Below, in pieces: positions 21,343 through 32,500 of a stretch of DNA of 64,000 bases. The stretch is taken from contig OX359247.1 in the NCBI GenBank assembly GCA_947179485.1, positions 62,841,131-62,905,130 of the forward strand, written 5' to 3'. The notes beneath the pieces were generated by a model. It saw only the letters and a program-made list of their open reading frames with translations. It ran no database searches and was not told the DNA's origin. The stretch is from Allacma fusca. Its lineage: Eukaryota; Arthropoda; Collembola; Symphypleona; Sminthuridae. The position numbers and the translations under genes are program-made. How positions within the stretch are numbered: the stretch's first letter is position 1; each line of letters starts with the position of its first letter.

Positions 21343-21599
21343 GTGGCACGGGGAAACTTGAGACAATTTATAGAAAATTCGGGCATAGCCTTCGGCGGCG
21401 GCTGACGCCACGGAAGATTTTGAGTGACAATGTGGTAGAAAAAATGGAAAATTTGGGCGAAGTTTTGTTTAGCGGCTTACGCCACAAGTATTTTTTGTCA
21501 CAGACACAAGATCACATGTCACAGATAGAGGAAAATAGTCTTTTAATAAGTCTACAAACCTGAATATTGGAGAGACGTCGAAGCCCGCACCGTTCACCA
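21343..21599 (-). other. Retrotransposon 5' leader with primer binding site
   Basis: This 257-nt leader lies between the 5' LTR and the chosen gag ATG. It begins with the primer binding site. It contains a minimal upstream ATG-TGA and an ATG at about 21,386 in another frame that overlaps the gag start, so some translational control or leaky scanning would be needed. Two stretches (about 21,365-21,415 and 21,440-21,490) share GGCxTxACGCCAC-like words, possibly an old partial duplication. No other feature is seen. Confidence 0.6.
21576..21599 (-). other. Primer binding site (tRNA primer not identified)
   Basis: Directly after the AACA end of the 5' LTR the minus strand reads TGGTGAACGGTGCGGG and then CTTCGA. 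TGG pairs with the CCA tail of any tRNA. The next bases would pair with an adenine discriminator, a 7-nt acceptor strand ACCGTTC, a 5-nt T-stem strand CCCGC and part of a TTCGAA-type T-loop, so the layout mimics a tRNA 3' end. I do not recognise the tRNA: it shares the first seven bases with the tRNA-Trp-type site (TGGTGACCCC) and then differs. Confidence 0.7.
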
Positions 21600-21961
21600 T
21601 GTTAAGTTGTTTTTTGTGGTGGTTAATGGTTCGTAATGGTGAAAATATAAGGATGAGCCGATTATGGAAATAAATAGGGAATTTTAATGGAATTGAGAGT
21701 GAGAGATGAAAATGATGGGGAATAGTGTAGAAGGTAGAGAAGCACTTGCTTTGAGTGAGGGATTTCGGGAGTTAGTTTCAACGTATGGAAGATACGAAAA
21801 TAAGAAGTGTATGTGCATATATGTAGTTACTCACAAGATATGCTTTATTTTACTATAGTGCGTGAATTGATACACTTAGTTGGTCTCATACGCGTTCCCT
21901 TGCTCTGCTTAGCTCAAGATCTGACGTTGCTCTCCCCTCTCGTATCTTTGGAGGCACGAGG

Positions 21962-21968
21962 TTTTATA
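21962..21968 (-). promoter_or_regulatory. TATA box of the LTR promoter
   Basis: TATAAAA on the minus strand lies about 186 bp into the 5' LTR, directly downstream of an inverted repeat. The same word is at 12,272-12,278 in the 3' LTR. Position, orientation and the AATAAA about 119 bp downstream agree with a U3-R-U5 layout. Confidence 0.7.
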
Positions 21969-21969
21969 C

Positions 21970-21997
21970 GGAGGTGGGCACAAAAGTACCCACCTCC
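21970..21997 (-). promoter_or_regulatory. 9-bp perfect inverted repeat next to the LTR TATA box
   Basis: Arms GGAGGTGGG and CCCACCTCC are separated by 10 bp and end one base from the TATA box. An inner AC/GT pairing could extend the dyad. The 3' LTR has the same arms at 12,280-12,288 and 12,299-12,307. One of the nine LTR differences falls in the loop and none in the arms. It may be the site of a dimeric transcription factor or a hairpin; the factor is unknown. Confidence 0.6.
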
Positions 21998-22154
21998 AGT
22001 ATTCACTTTAGTTGTCCATTTTAACCAATAATATTTAGTTAAGATAGTACATAACACGTTTTTCATGGAAACTTTACAAGTAAGTAGTATAGATATGTAT
22101 GCTGATGTAATTATTACATGTATTGAAAATCATAAAACTAAATATCGGTTAACA

Positions 22155-22158
22155 CTCC
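22155..22158. other. Target-site duplication, right copy (CTCC)
   Basis: CTCC follows the AACA end of the 5' LTR and matches 11,906-11,909. The satellite resumes exactly in register with ACAAAATAATCC, the continuation expected after the monomer that precedes the element on the left. Confidence 0.85.
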
Positions 22159-22734
22159 ACAAAATAATCCTTACTTACAAACTCCACACCTAATCCTTAC
22201 TCCTTAACTCTACACTTAATTACTACTCCTTTACTCCACACAATAATCCTTACTTATAAACTCCACACATAATCCTAATTACTTAACTCCACACTTAATC
22301 CTCACTCTTTAACTCCACACCTAATCCTTACTCCTTAGTTCCATACAATAATCCTTACCCTTAAGCTTCACACATAATCCTAACTCTTTAACTCAATACA
22401 TAATCTTTCCTCCTCAACTCCACACATAATTCTTACTCTTTAACTCCACACTTAATCCTTACTCCTTAACTCGAAACTTAATCCCTACTCCTTAACTCCA
22501 CACTTAATCCTTACTCCTTAACTCCACACAATTATCCTTACTCCTTAACTCCACACAATTATCCTTACTTATAAACTCGACACATTAATCCTTAGTCTTA
22601 AACTCCTCACTTAATCCTTACTTGTTAACTCCACGCTTAATCCTAACTCCTTAACTCCACACTTAATTCTTAATCACTAACTCCGCAAAATAATCCTTAC
22701 TTACAAACTCCACACCTAATCCTTACTCCTTAAC

Positions 22735-25700
22735 TCTACACTTAATTACTACTCCTCAACTCCACACAATAATCCTTACTTATAAACTCCACACAAAATC
22801 CTAAATACTTAACCCCACACAAAATCCTAATTACTTAACTCCACACTTAATCCTTACACTTTAACTCCACACAATAATCCTTACTTATAAATTACACACA
22901 TAATCCTAACGACTTAACTCCACACTTAATCATTACTCCTTAACTCTATACAATAATCCTTACCCTTAAGCTCCACACATAATCTTTACTCTTTAACTCA
23001 ACACATAATCTTTACTCCTTAACTCCACACCTAATCCTTACTCCTTAACTCCACACTTAATTACAACTCCTTAACTCCACACTTAATTACAACTCCTTAA
23101 ATCCACACAATAATCCTTACTTATAAACTCCACACTTAATCCTTACTCCTTAACTCCACACCTAATCCTTACTGCTTAACTCCACACAATAATCCTTACT
23201 CCTTAACTCCACACAATAATCCTTACGTATAAACTCCACACATTAGTACTTAGTCTTAAACTCCACACAATAATCCTTACTCCTTAACTCCACACAATAA
23301 TCCTTACGTATAAACTCCACACATTAGTACTTAGTCTTAAACTCCACACATAATCCTATTCCTTAACTCCACACATAATATTTACTCGTTAACTCCAAAC
23401 CTAATCCTTACTCCTTAATTCCACACCTAATCCTTACTCCTTAACTTTACACTTAATTACTATTTCTTAACTCCACACAATAATCCTTACTTAAAAAATC
23501 CACATATAATCCTTACTCCTTAACTCCACACTTAATTACTACTCCTTAACTCCACACAATAATCCTTACTTATAAACTCCACACATAATCCTAATTACTT
23601 AACTCCACACTTAATCCTCACTCCTTAACTCCACACAATAATCCTTACTAATAAATTACAAACATAATCCTAACGACTTAACTCCACACCTAATCCTTAC
23701 TCCTTAGTTCCATACAATAATCCTTACTCCTTAACTCCACACAATAATCCTTACTCCTTAACTCCACACAATAATTCTTACGTATAAACTCCACACATTA
23801 GTACTTAGTCTTAAACTCCACACAATAATCCTTACTCCTTAACTCCACACAATAATCCTTACGTATAAACTCCACACATTAGTACTTAGTCTTAAACTCC
23901 ACACATAATCCTATTCCTTAACTCCACACATAATATTTACTCGTTAACTCCAAACCTAATCCTTACTCCTTAATTCCACACCTAATCCTTACTCCTTAAC
24001 TTTACACTTAATTACTATTTCTTAACTCCACACAATAATCCTTACTTAAAAAATCCACATATAATCCTTACTCCTTAACTCCACACTTAATTACTACTCC
24101 TTAACTCCACACAATAATCCTTACTTATAAACTCCACACATAATCCTAATTACTTAACTCCACACTTAATCCTCACTCCTTAACTCCACACAATAATCCT
24201 TACTAATAAATTACAAACATAATCCTAACGACTTAACTCCACACCTAATCCTTACTCCTTAGTTCCATACAATAATCCTTACTCCTTAACTCCACACAAT
24301 AATCCTTACTCCTTAACTCCACACAATAATTCTTACGTATAAACTCCACACATTAGTACTTAGTCTTAAACTCCACACAATAATCCTTACTCCTTAACTC
24401 CACACAATAATCCTTACGTATAAACTCCACACATTAGTACTTAGTCTTAAACTCCACACATAATCCTATTCCTTAACTCCACACATAATATTTACTCGTT
24501 AACTCCAAACCTAATCCTTACTCCTTAATTCCACACCTAATCCTTACTCCTTAACTTTACACTTAATTACTATTTCTTAACTCCACACAATAATCCTTAC
24601 TTAAAAAATCCACATATAATCCTTACTCCTTAACTCTACACTTAATTACTACTCCTCAACTCCACACAATAATCCTTACTTATAAACTCCACACAAAATC
24701 CTAAATACTTAACCCCACACAAAATCCTAATTACTTAACTCCACACTTAATCCTTACACTTTAACTCCACACAATAATCCTTACTTATAAATTACACACA
24801 TAATCCTAACGACTTAACTCCACACTTAATCATTACTCCTTAACTCTATACAATAATCCTTACCCTTAAGCTCCACACATAATCTTTACTCTTTAACTCA
24901 ACACATAATCTTTACTCCTTAACTCCACACCTAATCCTTATTCCTTAACTCCACACTTAATTACAACTCCTTAACTCCACACTTAATTACAACTCCTTAA
25001 ATCCACACAATAATCCTTACTTATAAACTCCACACTTAATCCTTACTCCTTAACTCCACACCTAATCCTTACTGCTTAACTCCACACAATAATCCTTACT
25101 CCTTAACTCCACACAATAATCCTTACGTATAAACTCCACACATTAGTACTTAGTCTTAAACTCCACACAATAATCCTTACTCCTTAACTCCACACAATAA
25201 TCCTTACGTATAAACTCCACACATTAGTACTTAGTCTTAAACTCCACACATAATCCTATTCCTTAACTCCACACATAATATTTACTCGTTAACTCCAAAC
25301 CTAATCCTTACTCCTTAATTCCACACCTAATCCTTACTCCTTAACTTTACACTTAATTACTATTTCTTAACTCCACACAATAATCCTTACTTAAAAAATC
25401 CACATATAATCCTTACTCCTTAACTCCACACTTAATTACTACTCCTTAACTCCACACAATAATCCTTACTTATAAACTCCACACATAATCCTAATTACTT
25501 AACTCCACACTTAATCCTCACTCCTTAACTCCACACAATAATCCTTACTAATAAATTACAAACATAATCCTAACGACTTAACTCCACACCTAATCCTTAC
25601 TCCTTAGTTCCATACAATAATCCTTACTCCTTAACTCCACACAATAATCCTTACTCCTTAACTCCACACAATAATTCTTACGTATAAACTCCACACATTA

Positions 25701-26840
25701 GTACTTAGTCTTAAACTCCACACAATAATCCTTACTCCTTAACTCCACACAATAATCCTTACGTATAAACTCCACACATTAGTACTTAGTCTTAAACTCC
25801 ACACATAATCCTATTCCTTAACTCCACACATAATATTTACTCGTTAACTCCAAACCTAATCCTTACTCCTTAATTCCACACCTAATCCTTACTCCTTAAC
25901 TTTACACTTAATTACTATTTCTTAACTCCACACAATAATCCTTACTTAAAAAATCCACATATAATCCTTACTCCTTAACTCCACACTTAATTACTACTCC
26001 TTAACTCCACACAATAATCCTTACTTATAAACTCCACACATAATCCTAATTACTTAACTCCACACTTAATCCTCACTCCTTAACTCCACACAATAATCCT
26101 TACTAATAAATTACAAACATAATCCTAACGACTTAACTCCACACCTAATCCTTACTCCTTAGTTCCATACAATAATCCTTACTCCTTAACTCCACACAAT
26201 AATCCTTACTCCTTAACTCCACACAATAATTCTTACGTATAAACTCCACACATTAGTACTTAGTCTTAAACTCCACACAATAATCCTTACTCCTTAACTC
26301 CACACAATAATCCTTACGTATAAACTCCACACATTAGTACTTAGTCTTAAACTCCACACATAATCCTATTCCATAACTCCACACATAATATTTACTCGTT
26401 AACTCCAAACCTAATCCTTACTCCTTAATTCCACACCTAATCCTTACTCCTTAACTTTACACTTAATTACTATTTCTTAACTCCACACAATAATCCTTAC
26501 TTAAAAAATCCACATATAATCCTTACTCCTTAACTCTACACTTAATTACTACTCCTCAACTCCACACAATAATCCTTACTTATAAACTCCACACAAAATC
26601 CTAAATACTTAACCCCACACAAAATCCTAATTACTTAACTCCACACTTAATCCTTACACTTTAACTCCACACAATAATCCTTACTTATAAATTACACACA
26701 TAATCCTAACGACTTAACTCCACACTTAATCATTACTCCTTAACTCTATACAATAATCCTTACCCTTAAGCTCCACACATAATCTTTACTCTTTAACTCA
26801 ACACATAATCTTTACTCCTTAACTCCACACCTAATCCTTA
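22735..26840. repeat. Higher-order repeat, 1,900-bp unit, about 2.2 copies
   Basis: The CTTAATTACTACTCCTCAAC marker starts at 22,741, 24,641 and 26,541, each 1,900 bp apart. Marker CATTAGTACTTAG monomers at 23,241, 23,796 and 24,351 repeat at 25,141, 25,696 and 26,251 with the same step. The third copy is cut off near 26,840, where the array switches to the CACAATTATCC module. Copies are nearly identical. Confidence 0.88.
23240..24590. repeat. 555-bp repeat nested inside the 1,900-bp unit
   Basis: The CATTAGTACTTAG monomers at 23,241, 23,796 and 24,351, and their partners at 23,322, 23,877 and 24,432, define a 555- or 556-bp step (about 2.4 copies). The same nested block is present in the next 1,900-bp copy (25,141-26,490). 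The amplification of the 555-bp unit therefore came before the 1,900-bp duplication. Confidence 0.85.
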
Positions 26841-29551
26841 CTCCTTAACTCCACACAATTATCCTTACTTATAAACTCGACACATTAATCCTTAGTCTTA
26901 AACTCCTCACTTAATCCTTACTTGTTAACTCCACGCTTAATCCTAACTCCTTAACTCCACACTTAATTCTTAATCACTAACTCCGCAAAATAATCCTTAC
27001 TTACAAACTCCACACCTAATCCTTACTCCTTAACTCTACACTTAATTACTACTCCTCAACTCCACACAATAATCCTTACTTATAAACTCCACACAAAATC
27101 CTAATTACTTAACCCCACACAAAATCCTAATTACTTAACTCCACACTTAATCCTTACACTTTAACTCCACACAATAATCCTTGCTTATAAATTACACACA
27201 TAATCCTAACGACTTAACTCCACACTTAATCATTACTCCTTAACTCTATACAATAATCCTTGCCCTTAAGCTCCACACATAATCTTTACTCTTTAACTCA
27301 ACACATAATCTTTACTCCTTAACTCCACACCTAATCCTTATTCCTTAACTCCACACTTAATTACAACTCCTTAAATCCACACAATAATCCTTACTTATAA
27401 ACTCCACACTTAATCCTTACTCCTTAACTCCACACCTAATCCTTACTCCTTAACTCCACACAATAATCCTTTCTCCTTAACTCCACACAATAATCCTTAC
27501 GTATAAACTCCACACATTAGTACTTAGTCTTAAACTCCACACATAATCCTATTCCTTAACTCCACACATAATATTTACTCGTTAACTCCAAACCTAATCC
27601 TTACTCCTTAATTCCACACCTAATCCTTACTCCTTAACTTTACACTTAATTACTATTTCTTAACTCCACACAATAATCCTTACTTTAAAATTCCACATAT
27701 AATCCTTACTCCTTAACTCCACACTTAATTACTACTCCTTAACTCCACCCAATAATCCTTACTTATAAACTCCACACATCATCCTAATTACTTAACTCCA
27801 CACTTAATCCTCACTCCTTAACTCCACACAATAATCCTTACTAATAAATTACAAACATAATCCTAACGACTTAACTCCACACCTAATCCTTACTCCTTAG
27901 TTCCATACAATAATCCTTACCCTTAAGCTCCACACATAATCCTTACTCTTTAACTCAATACATAATCTTTACTCCTCAACTCCACACATAATCCTTACTC
28001 TTTAACTCCACACTTAATCCTTACTCCTTAACTCCACACTTAATCCTTACTCCTTAACTCCACACAAATATCCTTACTTATAAACTCGACACATTAATCC
28101 TTAGTCTTAAACTCCTCACTTAATCCTTACTTGTTAACTCCACGCTTAATCCTTACTTGTTAACTCCACGCTTAATCCTAACTCCTTAACTCCACACTTA
28201 ATTCTTAATCACTAACTCCGCAAAATAATCCTTACTTACAAACTCCACACCTAATCCTTACTCCTTAATTCCACACAATAATCCTTACTTATAAACTACA
28301 CACAAAATCCTAATTACTTAACTCCACACTTAACCCTTACACTTTAACTCCACACAATAATCGTTACTTATAAATGACACACATAATCCTAACGACTTAA
28401 CTCCACACTTAATCATTACTCCTTAACTCTATACAATAATCCTAACTATTTATATACTCACATAATCTGTAAACTTTAACTCCACACCTAATCATTACTC
28501 CATAACTCCACACTTAATTCTTAATCAATAACTCCACAAAATAATCCTTACTAATAAACTCCACACATAATCCTAATTACTTAACTCCACACCTAATCCT
28601 TACTCCTTAACTCCACACAATAATCCTTACTCTTCTATTCCACACATAATCGTTACTCTTAAATTCCACACATAATCCCCACTTGTTAACTCCACGCTTA
28701 ATCCTAACTGCTTAACTCAAACAATAATCCTTACTCTTAAACTCCAAACAATAATCCTTACTCTTAAACTGCACACATAATGTTTACTCTTAAACTCCAC
28801 ACATAATCTTTACTCTCTAACTCCATACAAAATATTTACTCCTTAACTCCACACCTAATGCTTACTCCTTAGCTCCACACCTAATCCTTACTGCTTAACT
28901 CCACACTTAATCCTTACTCCTTAATTCCACACAATAATCCTTACTTATGAACTCCACACATAATCCTAAAGACTAAACTCCACACTTAATCCTTACTCCT
29001 TAACTCCACACAATAATCCTTACTCTTAAACTCCACATATAATCCTTACTCTTTAACTCAACACATAATCTTTACTCCTTAACTCAACTGATAATCCTTA
29101 ATCTTTAACTCCACATTTAATCCTTACTCTTTAACTCCACACATAATCCTCAAACTTTAACTCCACACAAAATCCTTAATCTTTAACTCCTCACATAATC
29201 CTTACTCCTTAACTCCACACATTAATCCGTACCCCTTAACTCCACACATTATTCCTTAAACTTAAACTCCACACATAATATTTTCTCCTTTACTCCACGC
29301 CTAATCCTTACTCCTTAACTCCACATTTAATCCTTAGTCCTTAACTCCACACTTAATCCTTACTCCTTAACTCCACACTTAATCCTTACTCCTTAACTCC
29401 ACACTTAATCCTTACTCCTTAACTCCACACAATTATCCTTACTTATAAACTCGACACATTAATCCTTAGTCTTAAACTCCTCACTTAATCCTTACTTGTT
29501 AACTCCACGCTTAATCCTAACTCCTTAACTCCACACTTAATTCTTAATCAC

Positions 29552-32500
29552 TAACTCCACAAAATAATCCTTACTTACAAACTCCACACCTAATCCTTAC
29601 TCCTTAACTCTACACTTAATTACTACTCCTTAACTCCACACAATAATCCTTACTTATAAACTCCACACAAAATCCTAATTACTTAACTCCACACAAAATC
29701 CTAATAACTTAACTCCACACAAAATCCTAATTACTTAACTCCACACAAAATCCTTACACTTTAACTCCACACAATAATCCTTACTTATAAATTACACACA
29801 TAATCCTAACGACTTAACTCCACACTTAATCATTACTTCTTAACTCTATATAATAATCCTTACCCTTAAGCTCCACACATAATCCTTACTCTTTAACTCA
29901 ACACATAATCTTTACTCCTTAACTCCACACCTAATCCTTACTCCTTAACTCCACACTTAATTACAACTCCTTAACTCCACGCTTAATCCTAACTCCTTTA
30001 CTCAAACAATAATCCTTACTCTTAAACTCCAAACAATAGTCCTTACTCTTAAACTCCACACATAATGTTTACTCTTTGACTGGACACATAAATTATACTC
30101 CTCAACTCCACACTTAATCCTTACTCCTTAACTCCACACTTAATCCTTACTCCTTAACTCCACACTTAATCCTTACTCCTTAACTCCACACTTAATCCTT
30201 ACTCCTTAACTCCACACAATTATCCTTACTTATAAACTCGACACATTAATCCTTAGTCTTAAACTCCTCACTTAATCCTTACTTGTTAACTCCACGCTTA
30301 ATCCTTTCTCCTTAACTCCACACTTAATCCTTACTCCTTAACTCCACACTTAATCCTTACTCCTTATCTCCACACTTAATCCTTACTCCTTAACTCCACA
30401 CTTAATCCTTACTCCTTAACTCCACACTTAATCCTTTCTCCTTAACTCCACACAATTATCCTTACTTATAAACTCGACACATTAATCCTTAGTCTTAAAC
30501 TCCTCACTAAATCCTTACTTGTTAACTCCACGCTTAATCCTAACTCCTTAACTCCACACTTAATTCTTAATCACTAACTCCACAAAATAATCCTTACTTA
30601 CAAACTCCACACCTAATCCTTACTCCTTAACTCTACACTTAATTACTACTCCTTAACTCCACACAATAATCCTTACTTATAAACTCCACACAAAATCCTA
30701 ATTACTTAACTCCACACAAAATCCTAATTACTTAACTCCACACTAAATCCTTACACTTTAACTCCACACAATAATCCTTACTTATAAATTACACACATAA
30801 TCCTAACGACTTAACTCCACACTCAATCATTACTTCTTAACTCTATATAATAATCCTTACCCTTAAGCTCCACACATAATCCTTACTCTTTAACTCAACA
30901 CATAATCTTTACTCCTTAACTCCACACCTAATCCTTACTCCTTAACTCCACACAATAATCCTTACTTATAAACTCCACACATTAGTATTTAGTCTTAAAC
31001 TCCGCACATAATCCTATTCCTTAACTCGACACATAATATTGACTCCTTAACTCCAAACTAATCCTTACTCCTTAACTCCAAACTAATCCTTACTCCTTAA
31101 CTCCACTCCTAATCCTTACTCCTTAACTCCACACCTAATCCTTACTCCTTAACTTTACACTTAATTACTATTTCTTAACTCCACACAATAATCCTTACTT
31201 AAAAAATCCACATATAATCCTAATTACTTCACTCCACACTTAATCCTTACTCCTTAACTCCACACTTAATCCTCACTCCTTAACTCCACACATAATCCTT
31301 ACTCCTTAACTCCACACTTAATTCTTAATCACTAACTCCACAAAATAATCCTTATTTACAAACTCCACACCTAATCCTTACTCCTTAACTCTACACTTAA
31401 TTACTACTCCTTAACTCCACACAATAATCCTTACTTATAAACTCCACACATAATCCTAATTACTTAACTCCACACAATAATCCTTACTTATAAATTACAA
31501 ACATAATCCTAACGACTTAACTCCACACTTAATCCTTACTCCTTAACTCCACACTTAATTCTTAATCGCTAACTCCACAAAATAATCCTTACTTACAAAC
31601 TCCACACCTAATCCTTACTCCTTTACTCTACACTTAATTACTACTCCTTAACTCCACACAATAATCCTTACTTATAAACTCCAAACATAATCCTAATTAC
31701 TTAACTCCACACTTAATCCTCACTCCTTAACTCCACACAATAATCCTTACTTATAAATTACAAACATAATCCTAACGACTTAACTCCACACTTAATCCTT
31801 ACTCCTTAACTACACACTTAATTCTTAATCATTAACTCTACAAAATAATCCTTACTTACAAACTCCACACCTAATCCTTACTTACAAACTCCACACCTAA
31901 TCCTTACTCCTTAACTCTACACTTAATTACTACTCCTTAACTCCACACAATAATCCTTACTTATAAATTCCACACATAATCCTAATAACTTAACTCCACA
32001 CTTAATCCTCACTCTTTAACTCCACACCTAATCCTTACTCCTTAGTTCCATACAATAATCCTTACCCGTAAGCTTCACACATAATCCTTACTCTTTAACT
32101 CAATACATAATCTTTACTCCTCAACTCCACACATAATCCTTACTCTTTAACTCCACACTTAATCCTTACTCCTTAACTCCACACTTAATCCCTACTCCTT
32201 AACTCCACACTTAATCCTTACTCCTTAACTCCACACAATTATCCTTACTCCTCAACTCCACACAATTATCCTTACTTATAAACTCGACACATTAATCCTT
32301 AGTCTTAAACTCCTCACTAAATCCTTACTTGTTAACTCCACGCTTAATCCTAACTCCTTAACTCCACACTTAATTCTTAATCACTAACTCCACAAAATAA
32401 TCCTTACTTACAAACTCCACACCTAATCCTTACTCCTTAACTCTACACTTAATTACTACTCCTTAACTCCACACAATAATCCTTACTTATAAACTCCACA

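Larger units (their letters stand above)
11910..22154 (-). mobile_element. Ty3/gypsy-type LTR retrotransposon, complete but frame-damaged
   Basis: The 10,245-bp element has two 555-bp direct LTRs with TGTT...AACA ends and a 4-bp target duplication. All its large reading frames lie on the minus strand in the order Gag, protease, reverse transcriptase, RNase H, integrase. Integrase downstream of RT places it in Ty3/gypsy (Metaviridae) and not Ty1/copia. There is no third large frame after pol, so no envelope gene. LTR divergence of 9 in 555 indicates a fairly recent insertion. Frame breaks in gag (C6 tract at 19,923-19,928) and RT (about 16,898-16,906) suggest this copy cannot make a full Pol unless they are sequencing errors. 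Its family within Ty3/gypsy is not recognised. Confidence 0.95.
21600..22154 (-). repeat. 5' LTR of the retrotransposon
   Basis: This is the 555-bp upstream LTR of the minus-strand element, 98.4% identical to 11,910-12,464. Its outer end AACA abuts CTCC of the satellite at 22,155, and its inner end abuts the primer binding site. It carries the promoter: a TATA box at 21,962-21,968 with a 9-bp inverted repeat immediately upstream. Transcription should begin about 30 bp downstream, near 21,937. The AATAAA at 21,844-21,849 lies inside the predicted R region. Confidence 0.95.

Noticed and set aside
21343..21411. GTG at 21,411 as the gag start
   Set aside because: A GTG start is a bacterial convention. 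The host is eukaryotic and the first in-frame ATG is at 21,342; upstream codons remain open but have no ATG.
23240..24590. Link between the 555-bp satellite repeat and the 555-bp LTR
   Set aside because: The lengths coincide but the sequences are unrelated; the satellite unit is made only of 26-bp monomers.
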